Source: Leptodactylus fallax (Eukaryota; Chordata; Amphibia; Anura; Leptodactylidae). From it: a DNA stretch of 64,000 nucleotides. Where the stretch lies: NCBI GenBank assembly GCA_947044405.1, contig CAMRHE010000353.1, forward strand, positions 868,001 to 932,000, given 5' to 3'. The notes beneath the pieces were generated by a model. It was not told where the DNA came from and searched no databases. It saw nothing but the letters and a program-made list of their open reading frames with translations. Position 1 is the first letter of the stretch; every line of letters starts with the position of its first letter. Positions 31,081-42,173 of this stretch are shown here, in pieces. A program made the translations under genes and the position numbers.

Positions 31081-32634
31081 CTGTGGGAAAAATAAGTATT
31101 TAGTCAGACACCAATTGTGCAAGTTCTCCCACTTAAAAAGATGAGAGAGGCCTGTAATTGACATCATAGGTAGACCTCAACTATGAGAGACAAAATGAGA
31201 AAACAAATCCAGAAAATCACATTGTCTGATTTTTAAAGAATTTGTTTGCAAATTATGGTGGAAAATAAGTATTTGGTCAATAACAAAAGTTCATCTCAAT
31301 ACTTTGTTATATATCCTTTGTTCGCAATGACAGAGGTCAAACGTTTTCTGTAAGTCTTCACAAGGTTGGCACACACTGTTGCTGGTATGTTAGCCCATTC
31401 CTCTATGCAGATCTCCTCTAGAGCAGGGATGTTTTGGGGCTGTCGCTGGGCAACACGGACTTTCAACTCCCTCCAAAGGTTTTCTACGGGGTTGAGATCT
31501 GGAGACTGGCTAGGCCACTCCAGGACCTTGAAATGCTTCTTACGAAGCCACTCCTTCGTTGCCCTGGCGGTGTGCTTGGGATCATTGTCATGCTGAAAGA
31601 CCCAGCCACGTTTCATCTTCAATGCCCTTGCTGATGGAAGAAGCTTTGCACTCAAAATCTCACGATACATGGTCCCATTCATTCTTTCATGTACACGGAT
31701 CAGTCGTCCTGGTCCCTTTGCAGAGAAAGAGCCCCAAAGCATGAAGTTGCCACCCCCATGCTTCACAGTAGGTATGGTGTTCTTTGGATGCAACTCAGCA
31801 TTCACTCTCCTCCAAACACAACGAGTTTTGTTTCTACCAAACAGTTCTACTTTGGTTTCATCTGACCATATGACATTCTCCCAATACTCTTCTGGAACAT
31901 CCAAATGCTCTCTAGCTAACTTCAGATGGGCCCGGATATGTACTGGCTTAAGCAGGGGGACACGTCTTGCACTGAAGGATCTGAGTCCCTGGTGGCGTAG
32001 TGTGTTACTGATGGTAGCCTTTTTTACGTTAGTCCCAGCTTTCTGCAGGTCATTCACTAGGTCCCCCGTGTGGTTCTGGGATTTTTGCTCACCGTTCTTG
32101 TGATCATTTTGACCCCACGGGGTGAAATCTTGCGTGGAGCCCCTGATTGAGGGAGATTATCAGTGGTCTTGTATGTTTTCCATTTTCTAAATATTGCTCC
32201 CACAGTTGATTTCTTCACACCAAGCTGCTTGCCTATTGCAGGTTCCCAGCCTGATGCAGGTCTACAATTTTGTTTCTGGTGTCCTTCCACAGCTCTTTGG
32301 TCTTCACCATAGTGGAGTTTGGAGTGTGACTGTTTGAGGTTGTGGATAGGTGTCTTTTATACTGATAATGTCAAACAAGTGCCATGACTGCAGGTAATGA
32401 GTGGAGGACAGGGGAGCCTCTTAAAGAAGTTACAGGTCTGTGAGAGCCAGAAATCTTGCTTGTTTGCAAATAAATTCTTCAAAAATCAGACAATGTGATT
32501 TTCTAGATATGTTTTCTCATTTTGTCTCTCATAGTTGAGGTCTACCACTGATGTCAATTACAGGCCTCTCTCATCTTTTTAAGTGGGAGAACTTGCACAA
32601 TTGGTGTCTGACTAAATACTTTTTTTCCCCACTG
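31081..32634 (-). mobile_element. Full-length Tc1-like element, DD34E (copy 1 of family C)
   Basis: Ends CTGTGGGAAAAATAAGTATT and its complement AAATACTTTTTTTCCCCACTG, with long subterminal repeats (GCAAGTTCTCCCACTTAAAA at both ends), flanked by TA at 31079-31080 and 32635-32636. 1554 bp. A second copy lies inverted at 36325-37925. Confidence 0.92.
31296..32310 (-). pseudogene. Tc1 transposase, frameshifted
   Basis: Minus-strand start ATG at 32310, ending in GYITKY at 31296. The N-terminal helix-turn-helix has a short deletion relative to copy 2 (near 32243) and another frame break near 32075. From 32057 onward the frame is open: [20 protein letters not shown], catalytic [29 protein letters not shown] and [11 protein letters not shown] (DD34E). 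Overall length about 338 codons. Inactive as read. Confidence 0.9.
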
Positions 32635-32636
32635 TA

Positions 32637-32885
32637 TATTACATTTTGATCATTTTTTTAATTTTTTTTTTAGGTGACAGCAGCAAGGAATAGTGATTCA
32701 GGCATATAGATTTTTTTCCCCAATACTACTTTCACTGTATGTGATAAATATGCTAATATTTTAAATAGTATGGCCATTTAGGTATTCAGCATTGCAGTAC
32801 ATAATGGGGCAGATTTATTATGCCTTGTACGGCAGTTTCTGGCATACAAGGCATAAAAAGTGGCCATGTCCTCAGCGGTGCATTC
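32637..32885. repeat. Continuation of repeat family B and short spacer
   Basis: TTTTGATCATTTTTTTAATT and the following AT-rich sequence continue the repeat interrupted by the Tc1. Then a short unassigned part. Confidence 0.4.
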
Positions 32886-32887
32886 TT

Positions 32888-33109
32888 AAGGCTAAGGCCC
32901 CATGTTGCGGACAAACTGCTTTTTTGTTGCAGACTTTGCTGCATTTTTTTAGCAAAAGCCAAGAGTGGCTACAAAATAAGTGTGAAATATATAGGAAGTA
33001 CATATACTTCTCCCTTCTGCTCAATCCACTCCTGGCTTTGGCTCAAAAAATGCAGCAAAATCTGCAAGAACAAAAGTAGCTTTTTTCGCAATGTGGGGCC
33101 TCAACTTAA
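32888..33109. mobile_element. Hairpin MITE, GGCC-end family
   Basis: Starts AAGGCTAAGGCCCCATGTTG and ends CAATGTGGGGCCTCAAC. The inner arms TTTTGCTGCATTTTTT / AAAAAATGCAGCAAAA and GCCAAGAGTGGCTAC / TCCACTCCTGGCTTTGGC pair. It is the clearest single unit of this family in the window. Confidence 0.75.
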
Positions 33110-33712
33110 GAGCTTCATTATAGAGAATTGTGGCCAGGTTGGGACAGGAGAGTGAAGAAATTGGGGACAGTAATGACCGTAAAGTGTCTGAGAGGTGCTG
33201 GGTTTTGCAGAAAGTGAAACTGAAAGGAAAAGTAACAACTGAGATGTAGATCTGACCATAGCATCTACAGGGTTAATGTGATCAGAACAGTTTATGCTCA
33301 CTAACACCAATGCTTGGTCCTTGTTGTATAAAATGGCAGAGACCTGATGGCTATAACACTTGAACTGTTCTTGAGCTCCATATAAAAGCCCTAATTCCAT
33401 TGTAAATTTATGGTGGAATGCACAAAGTGGTAAAAGCACTACATCTATCCTTAAGCATGCTCAGCTACACTGCAACAACCCCCAATGCACTCTTAGGTCA
33501 TTTGCAAAATAAATAAAACCTGATTTACATCAATGGTTCTGATAATCCACCCAGGAAGAAAAGAACCTTTAACCTGGGTCTGGATCTTGCCAGGCTTATA
33601 GGCTGCAAACCTGAGGCTTACAAGCTCAGCGAAGCTGCAGTGTAAGCACTTACCTCTCTGCTCCTCTGCACTTCCAGTAGTCTTCCATCCCTCCAGGTGC
33701 GCTGCTGTGGCA
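33110..33712. other. No recognisable feature
   Basis: Unique-looking sequence. Reading frames on both strands (for example 33101-33439 minus) have no domain. Confidence 0.35.
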
Positions 33713-34132
33713 TACAGTTGAAACCAGAAGTTTACATGCACTATATAAAAAGACAAAAATGCATGTTTTTCTCACTATCTGACATGAAATCAGAATAAAC
33801 CTTTCCCATTTTAGGTCAATTAGGATTACCAAAATTAGGAGTACCAAAATTATTTATATTTGCCAAATGCCAGAATAATGAGAGAGAGAGAATTTTTAAG
33901 GCATTTTTATTACTTTCTGCAAATTCAAAAGTTTACATACAGTTCATTAGAATTTGGTAGAATTGCCCATTAACTGTATGACTTGGGTCAAACGTTTTGG
34001 ATATCCTTACACAAGCTTCTCACAATAGTTTGTAGGAATTTGGACCCATTCCTCCTGAAAGAACTAATGTAACTGAGCCATGTTTGTAGGCAGATTTGCT
34101 CGCACCTGCCTTTTCATCTTTGACCATAAATT

Positions 34133-34880
<748 letters not shown>

Positions 34881-35099
34881 TGAAATGTATGTAAACTTTT
34901 GAATTTGCAGAAAGTTATAAAAATGCCTTAAAAAATTCTATCTTTCTCATTATTCTGGCATTTGGCATATATAAATAATTTTGGTAATCCTAATTGACCT
35001 AAAACGGGAAAAGGTTTATTCTGATTTCTTGTCAGACAGTGAGAAAAACATGCATATGTGTCTTTTTATACAGTATGTAAACTTCTGGTTTCAACTGTA

Positions 35100-35398
35100 T
35101 GTGCGATATCAGCAAGAGAACAGTGCATGATAGGGAGTAGAGAAGTAAGTAAAGGGGCTAATGCTGGGGGGCCACTCTGTGGAAGATTAAATTTTGTGAG
35201 GCCACTGCTGCAGGGACATTAAACTGTGTGGGGCCACTGCTGGGGTTATTTAACAATAAATTTGTTTTGTGTATCATTTGTAAGACCCCCCCAGGAGGTC
35301 TATCAAATGCAATAAAAAAAAAATAAAAAAAAATTGTGAAACACATACATATTAGGTATCCCTGTGTCTGACTAGCTTACAAACAATATTTTTCCCAT
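35100..35398. other. Short GGCCACTGCTGGGG-type repeats and TA-element fragment
   Basis: 35165-35245 has three diverged copies of a ~35-bp GGCCACTGCTG unit. 35335-35390 (ACACATACATATTAGGTATC) matches internal sequence of the TA element near 4475 and 54905, so a fragment of that family lies here. Confidence 0.5.
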
Positions 35399-35887
35399 AC
35401 CGTGACCAGGCAAGTAAGACACGTGGAGGAGTGTGTGCAAGCTCACACTAGTGCTTTATTGGGAGGATTTCACAGAGTCCATAACATAAATGGCTTTTAG
35501 CAATATAAGGCAACACAAAACAGAACAGATTGTTTCAGCCAAGTGGCAGAAAGTCCAGCAACACAAAATAATCTTTAACACAGAAACAGTCCAGCAGGTT
35601 CACCAAGTTAGCAGTTTGTAGCCACTTTCTATCCTCCACACAGGCAGTGTGTTTGTAGCTCAGAGCCACCATCAGAAAAGAGGGAGAGAGAGAGACACAC
35701 TCTCTTACCTGGTCAGCGTTAAGGCTTCAACATGGCTCTAACCAAACCCAGGACCAGAGCTTTGAGCCCGGGTCTGTAATCACGCCCAAAAACTTGAACA
35801 TAGATTCTAGTCCATTACCTAGTGGAGAGGAGCCACCTTAGTGGGAGGTATCTTCCTTCCACAATCTTTACCTCTGCCTGCCTCCAA
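35399..35887 (-). repeat. LTR-like repeat, inverted copy 1
   Basis: Reverse-complement match, with scattered differences, to 59827-60305. Read on the minus strand it starts TGGAGGCAGGCAGAGG, has CCAATAAAGCACTAGTGTGA (poly-A signal) about 60 bases from its end and finishes near TTACTTGCCTGGTCA. TG...CA-like ends and AATAAA near the 3' end suggest an LTR. No target duplication can be shown because a (GATA)n run (35888-35906) sits at one edge. Confidence 0.55.
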
Positions 35888-36324
35888 TAGATAGATAGAT
35901 AGATAGTTTTTCATAAGGGGATAAAATGAAAATAAAACTATGTAAATATTGCATCAACGGAATTATACCGACCCATAGAATACAGGTGACAAGTCATTAT
36001 GGTTGCACAGTGAACGTCAAAAATTAAGCCTATAAGAAAGTTGCACAAACTCCACCATAAAATGTGTGCGCTCCATGCTTTGAGGGTGTCAGCCTTATGC
36101 AAAGGCTGACACTGTCCTCTATCACCCATGGTCGGAGCTGAGCCCTGATCGCGGGTGTTAACCTTTGAGATGCCATGGTCAAACATGACTGCGGCATCTC
36201 AGGGGTTTTATTATATATTGGGGCCCTGATCGCCCACCCAGTGGGAGGGTGCCAGTGTTTTTATTCGGAAGCCCAGGGTCTGATCAGTGACCTCGGGTCT
36301 GCCCCACAGCTGCACCTCCACATA
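35888..36324. other. (GATA)n microsatellite and TA-element-like remnant
   Basis: TAGATAGATAGATAGATAG at 35888-35906. 36100-36300 contains CCTGATCGCGGGTGTTAA and GAGATGCCATGGTCA phrases related to the GC-rich core of the TA element (2310-2430). No gene. Confidence 0.4.
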
Positions 36325-37925
36325 CATTGGGGAAAAAAAAGGATTTAGTCAGCCACCAATTGTGCAAGTTCTCCCACTTAAAAAGATGAGAGAGGACTGT
36401 AATTGACATCATAGGTAGACCTCAACTATGAGACAAAATGAGAAAACATATCTAGAAAATCACATTGTCTGATTTTTTAAGAATTTATTAGCAAATTATG
36501 GTAGAAAATAAGTATTTGGTCACCTACAAACAAGCAAGATTTCTGGCTCTCACAGACCTGTAACAACTTCTTTAAGAGGCTCCTCTGTCCTCCACTCATT
36601 ACCTGTAGTAATGGCACCTGTTTGAAATTGTTATCAGTATAAAAGACACCTGTCCACAAGCTCAAACAGTCACACTCCAAACTCCACTATGGTGAAGACC
36701 AAAGAGATGTGGAAGGACACCAGAAACAAAATTGTAGACCTGCACCAGGCTGGGAAGGCTGAATCTGCAATAGGCAAGCAGTTTGGTGTGAAGAAATCAA
36801 CTGTGGGAGCAATAATTAGAATATGGAAGACATACAAGACCACTGATAATCTCCCTCGATCAGGGGCTCCACACAAGATCTCACCCCGTGGGGTCAAAAT
36901 GATCACAAGAACGGTGAGCAAAAATCCCAGAACCACACGAGGCGACCTAGTGAATGACCTGCAGAAAGCTGGGACTAACGTAACAAAGGCTACTGTCAGT
37001 AACACACTATGCCACCAGGGACTCAGATCCTGCAGTGCCAGACGTGTCCCCCTGCTTAAGCCAGTACATATCCGGGCCCATCTGAAGTTTGCTAGAGAGC
37101 ATTTGGATGTTCCAGAAGAGTATTGGGAGAATGTCATATGGTCTGATGAAACCAAAGTAGAACTGTTTGGTAGAGACACAACTCGTCGTGTTTGGAGGAG
37201 AGTGAATGCTGAGTTGCATCCAAAGAACACCATACCTACTGTGAAGTATGGAGGTGGCAACATCATGCTTTGGGGCTGTTTCTCTGCAAAGGGACCAGGA
37301 CGACTGATCCGTGTACATGAAAGAATGAATGGGGCCATGTATTGCGAGATTTTGAGTGCAAACCTCCTTCCATCAGCAAGGGCATTGAAGATGAAACGTG
37401 GCTGGGTCTTTCAGCATGACAATGATCCCAAGCACACTGCCAGAACAATGAGGGAGTGGCTTCATAAGAAGCATTTCAAGGTCCTGGAGTGGCCTAGCCA
37501 GTCTCCTGATCTCAACCCATAGAAAACCTTTGGAGGGAGTTGAAAGTCTGTGTTGCCCAGCGACAGCCCCAAAACATCACTGCTCTAGAGGAGATCTGCA
37601 TGGAGGAATTTGCCCACTTACCAGCAACAGTGTGTGCCAACCTTATGAAGACTTACAGAAAACGTTTGACCTCTGTCATTGCGAACAAAGGATATATAAC
37701 AAAGTATTGAGATGAACTTTTGTTATTGACCAAATACTTATTTTCCATCATAATTTGCAAATAAATTCTTTAAAAATCAGACAATGTGACTTTCTGGATT
37801 TGTTTTCTCATTTTGTCACTTATAGTTGAGGTCTACCTATGATGTCAATTACAGGCCTCTCTCATCTTTTTAAGTGGGAGAACTTGCACAATTGGTGGCT
37901 GACTAAATACTTTTTTTCCCCACTG
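36325..37925 (+). mobile_element. Full-length Tc1-like element, DD34E (copy 2 of family C)
   Basis: CATTGGGGAAAAAAAAGGAT at the left, complement ending CCCCACTG at 37925, TA at 36323-36324 and 37926-37927. 1601 bp. Opposite orientation to 31081-32634. Confidence 0.92.
36689..37710 (+). pseudogene. Tc1 transposase, single-base frameshift
   Basis: ATG at 36689 ([19 protein letters not shown]). N-terminal paired-like helix-turn-helix domain to about residue 110, with [17 protein letters not shown] in the first helix pair. Catalytic boxes [24 protein letters not shown] and SPDLNP; the Glu follows after one missing C at about 37517, giving ...CCCATAG and a premature stop at 37520. Restoring nothing, the downstream sequence still reads ENLWRELKV to GYITKY and TGA at 37708-37710. 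Spacing is DD34E. This is the least damaged transposase of family C. Confidence 0.92.
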
Positions 37926-37927
37926 TA

Positions 37928-38443
37928 CCTGGTTGATCCTTCCCTGAATGGAGGCTGTGAGCCTATGCATCTACATAAGCTGACAGCCTCCTATACACTG
38001 CAATACATGTGTAGAAGATCGCTGTTTCAGTCCCCTATTGGGGGAAAAAAAAAAAGAAATGTAAAAAAAAAGTAAAAAAAAAAAAAAGTTTAAACAGGTT
38101 AAAAAATTAAGAAAATATTTTATTATGTAAAAAAACCAAAAAAAACCCCATTACATATTTGGTATTACCGCATCCGTAAAAATGAGAACAATAAAATGAA
38201 AACATTATTTAACCTGCACGCTGAACGACATTAAAAAAACATAGAAAACCACAAAAAATAATTAAGTAACATCCTGCCTCACAAAATGTTCAATAAAAAG
38301 TGATCAAAAGGTCAGATGAAAACCAAAATGGAACCAAGAAAAAGCACAGTAATTACTTGACATAACGGGGATTCGTTTTCTTCTATGAATAACACATCTA
38401 AACGCAATCGATCCATTCCAGCCTTTTCTAATAGCATCAGAGT
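37928..38443. repeat. Repeat family B/TA-element-like fragments
   Basis: ACCCCATTACATATTTGGTA and CGCATCCGTAAAAATGAGAA followed by AACCTGCACGCTGAACGACA are standard phrases of a common frog repeat. No gene. Confidence 0.45.
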
Positions 38444-38475
38444 CTGATGAAGGTCTGTTAAGGACTGAAACGTTA
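38444..38475 (+). ncRNA. Hammerhead-ribozyme-like core, weaker
   Basis: CTGATGA at 38444-38450, a possible stem AGGTCT/AGGACT with one G-A mismatch around GTTA, then GAAACGTT. An AATAAA (38490) and a Cys-free tail follow, as at the 3' ends of Penelope-like elements. Sequence-only evidence. Confidence 0.35.
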
Positions 38476-39051
38476 CTCTACATATTGTGAATAAACCACG
38501 TTGTTCAGCATCCATATATGTGTCTACAGACCATTACTTTATACGCACCAAGGGTTGCGACCCTACTCTGTACGAGACTGGTTGTGCTATCCACCCAATA
38601 AGTTATAGGCACCCGCAAAAAGCAAGCCCTCAGATGGCCACATCAACAGAAAATAAAAAAAAAATAAAGCTTGTACAATGGGAAGACAAAAACCCCCAAA
38701 ATCGCCAAATCATTAGGAAAAAACTAGCTGCGGCAAGAAGGAAATGTACAGGGTGGGTCATAAGTATGGATACACCCAGATAAAATGGAAGTGGTTGCTG
38801 ATATCACCTTACCGTTTCTGGCATATTAGTACATGGGAGGGGGGAAACATTTGAGGCCGGGTGACGCCCATGGCGGCCATCTGCAAAGCTGCCATTTTGG
38901 ATTCAACTTTACTTTTTTCAATGGGAAGGGGCCATGTGACACATCAAACACATGGAGAATTGCACAAGAAAAACAATGAAGAGCTCATTTTTAACATAGC
39001 TTTATTCATTATCCAGTTATTGACACGTTTCTTATTGTTACATCCATTGAC

Positions 39052-39345
39052 ATGTCACAGAGGTTAACTGACGAGGAGCGGACAGACATTGTGTTGATGT
39101 CTGGTGAACGCAGTACCCGGGTCATTGCAGCAGACTTCAATGCAAGAAACCCTATGAGACCACCCATCTCCCATGCCACAGTTAGCAAACTGCTCGCCAA
39201 ATTTCGTGCAACTGGTTCGGTGTTGGATAAGCCCAAATCTGGATGTATGAAAACTGTCACCAATGACAAAACATTAGAGGCTGTTCTGGCAGCATTTACC
39301 AAGAGCCCACAGCGTAGCACTCGACGTATATCCATGGAGTGAGAT
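39052..39345 (+). pseudogene. Mariner/IS630-like transposase N-terminus, plus copy
   Basis: ATG at 39052 gives MSQRLTDEERTDIVLMSGE, then a helix-turn-helix region with PPISHATVSKLLAKF, and KSPQRSTRRISME before a TGA. The catalytic domain is absent. I recognise the domain type (N-terminal HTH of an IS630/Tc1-mariner relative) but not a named family. Confidence 0.78.
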
Positions 39346-39361
39346 GTTGTAGCAGCTGGAT

Positions 39362-39865
39362 ACATAGTTACATAGTAGATGAGGTTGGATGAAGACATCA
39401 GTCCATCAAGTCCAACCTATAACCCTACAGTCCCCTACAGTGTTGATCCAGAGGAAGGCAAAAAAAAACCCATGAGGCTTATGCCAATTGCCCCATTTCA
39501 TGGGAAAAAAAATCCTTCCCGACTCCAATCTGGCAATCAGCATAAAACCCTGGATCAACGTGCCCTTAAAATCTAAAACCCATAACCTGTAATATTGTTC
39601 TGTTCGAGAAAGGCATCCAGGCCATCTTTGTACTTATTCAATGAATCCACCATCACCACTTCCTGGGGCAGAGAGTTCCATAGCCTTGTTGTTCTTACTG
39701 TAAAGAATCCTCTTCTATATTAGTGGTGAAACTTTCTCTCCTCCAGTCGTAGAGGATGTCCCCTTGTCAATGTCACTGGACAAGGGGTAAAAAGATCATT
39801 AGAAAGTTCTTTGTGCTGTCCCTTCATGTATTTGTACATTGTTATTAGATCTCCCCGTAGGATCT
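39362..39865 (-). mobile_element. CR1 LINE 3' end
   Basis: Minus-strand reading: LRGDLITMYKYMKGQ, GHPLRLEERKFHH, then in another frame RTTRLWNSLPQEVVMVDSL, the conserved CR1 ORF2 C-terminus. A 3' UTR follows with GGTTTTATGCTGATTGCCAG, ending in an ACATAGTT-type octamer tail (39362-39379). It is strongly 5'-truncated and fused in frame to the WHPYKI of the host transposase. Confidence 0.82.
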
Positions 39866-40214
39866 TGTAAGGGTGCCATCTGTTTGTAGCCAGTATCCGT
39901 CGAATGGACGTTCGACTGATGCCACACTCCAGGGACATACATCGAGTGCTACGCTGAGGGCTCTTGGTAAATGCTGCCAGGACAGCTACTGATGTTTTGT
40001 CATTGGTGACAGTTTTCATACGTCCAGATTTGGGCTTATCCAACACCGAACCAGTTGCAAGAAATTTGGCGAGCAGTTTGCTAACTGTGGCATGGGTGAT
40101 GGGTGGTCTCATAGGGTTTCTTGCATTGAAGTCTGCTGCAATGACCCAGGTACTGCTTTCACCAGACATCAACACAATGTCTGTCCGCTCCTCGTCGGTT
40201 AACCTCTGCGACAT
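39866..40214 (-). pseudogene. Mariner/IS630-like transposase N-terminus, minus copy
   Basis: Start ATG at 40214. Same MSQRLTDEER start as the plus copy, continuing further: SLECGISRTSIRRILATNRW and HPYKI, where CR1 sequence takes over. The extra ~25 residues show that the two arms broke at different points. Confidence 0.8.
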
Positions 40215-40523
40215 GTCAATGACTGTAACAATAAGAAACATGTCAATAACTCAATAATGAATAAAACTGCGTTAAAAATGAGCACACCATTGTTTTTCTT
40301 GTGCAATTCTCCATGTGTTTGATGTGTCACATGACCCCCTTCCCATTGAAAAAAGTAAAGTTGAATCCAAAAAAATGGCAGCTTTGCAGATGGCCGCCAT
40401 GGGCGTCACCTGGCCTCAAATGTTTCCCCCCTCCCATGTACTAATATGCCAGAAACGGTAAGGTGATATCAGCAACCACTTCCATTTTATCTGGGTGTAT
40501 CCATACTTATGGCCCACCCTGTA

Positions 40524-42103
40524 TAAGCTGTGTGAGCGTATATTGGGGTATAACCCATATTTAGAGCTTATGAGGGAGAATACACCAGCGCTGATCCCCC
40601 AGAATGCCAACCAGTCCCGTGTCATAGGAGCTAGTGGGAAGATAGCATGGGAATTGGTGTACCCAATGTACTCTGTACAGCTTAAATATTAACTTCTGGA
40701 AAACTAATGCTCGCTACACCACTTGATAAATTCTTTGAGGGGTGCAGTTTTCAAAATGGGGTCACTTTCTGGTGGGTTCTAATTTACTGCCACCTCAGGG
40801 ACTCTGCAAACATTACATGGCGTCTAAAAATCAAACCATCTAAATCTGCGCTCTGAAAGCCAAACAGCGCTTCTTCCGTTCTGTGCCCTGCTGTGTGCCT
40901 CAACAGCAGTTTATGCCTACAAATTAGACATTGTTGTACCCGGGACACCCCACTTAACTAACAAATGTGGGTACAAACTACTGTTTGGGCACACACCAGG
41001 GTGCAGAAGAGAAGCAGCACTATCTGGGTTTTGAAACAGTTTGGTTTTTGGATGCCTTGCCACTTTTGCAGAGTTCCTGAAATGCCAGTAAAGTAGAATC
41101 CCCTGACATGTGACCCCATTTTTGAAACTACACCACTCAAGGAGTAGTACGGTGAGCATTTTTTACGCCCCAAGTGTTGCATTAATTTGATTTCCAGAAA
41201 AAAAAATGCACCATAAGCTGCTCAGAGTAAAAATGACAATTTTTCCAGGAATACATCATTTCATTGCACAATATGTTGCGCCCGGCTTATGTCAGAGACA
41301 AACACTCCAAAGGTTGTTGTACCAGGGATAACCCGTTTAACAATTTTTGGAGTGTGTGTCTCTGCTGTAACAATCTGGGCACAACATATCGGGCACTGAA
41401 ATGGCTTATTTCAGTAAAAAATGCAATTTTAACTTTTCACTGCGCATTTATTTCTGGAAATTAAAATAATGCAATACTCGAGGGTAAAAAATGCTCGCTA
41501 TGCCCCTTCATACATTCCTTGAGGGGAGTAGAAACGGGTCAATTTTTTTTTTTTATTTTGCCTCAGACCCTCTGCAATTGCTCACCAATGCAGTGTGAAA
41601 TACCGAACTAGGCCTCAAATGCTTGGTGCTTTTTCATTTCTGAGCCCTGCCGTATATCTAGGCAAACGATTAGGGTTGCATGTAGGATGTTTCCAAAATC
41701 AGGAAGCAGCATAATAACCGGAGAGCTGACTTTTCACAGTGCCGTGATATGGACATAACCTATTGGGCACTGAAATATCAATTTTCATTTTGCATCCCAT
41801 TGGTAGTAAATTTGGTGAAACAGCTGTGGATTCAAAATGCTGACTATACCCCTCGATAAATTCCTTGAGGGGTCTAGTTTCCAAAAAGGTAATTTATGGG
41901 GGCTTTCCGCTGCGCTGGTACCTCAGGGGCTCTGTCAATGTGACATGGCGTCTGAACACAATTCCAGAAAAAGCTCCGAAAAGCTCAATAGTGCTCCTTC
42001 TCTGCTGTGTGCCAAAACAGAAATTTATATCCATATGTGGGGCATTTCCATAGTCGAGAAAAATTGCTTAACAAATTGTGGGGTGCATTTTTCCTTTAAC
42101 CCC
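40524..42103. repeat. High-copy repeat family A, several units
   Basis: Repeated phrases: TGAGGGGTGCAGTTTTCAAA (40737), TTTGCAGAGTTCCTGAAATG (41065), GGTCTAGTTTCCAAAAAGG (41870), CACCTCAGGGACTCTGCAAA. It continues at 55929 across the gypsy insertion, with CCCC duplicated at 42100-42103 and 55929-55932. Confidence 0.65.
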
Positions 42104-42173
42104 TGTGAGAAGGTGACTGGTAAGGTTCTGGAAGGTCGCTGTGTCTCCCAGATTCATCACTTACAGTGGGTAC

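Larger units (their letters stand above)
38749..40521. mobile_element. Palindromic mariner/IS630-like derivative (two 5' halves) with a CR1 insert
   Basis: Ends CAGGGTGGGTCATAAGTATG and its complement; TA at 38747-38748 and 40522-40523. The two arms (38749 to ~39345, and ~39930 to 40521) are inverted copies of the same 5' half, each with the transposase N-terminus. The centre holds remaining transposase sequence from one arm (39866-39930) and a CR1 3' end (39362-39865). Confidence 0.87.

Noticed and set aside
35888..35906. Short direct GATA repeats as a possible CRISPR-like array
   Set aside because: Simple tetranucleotide microsatellite with no spacers; the window is eukaryotic.
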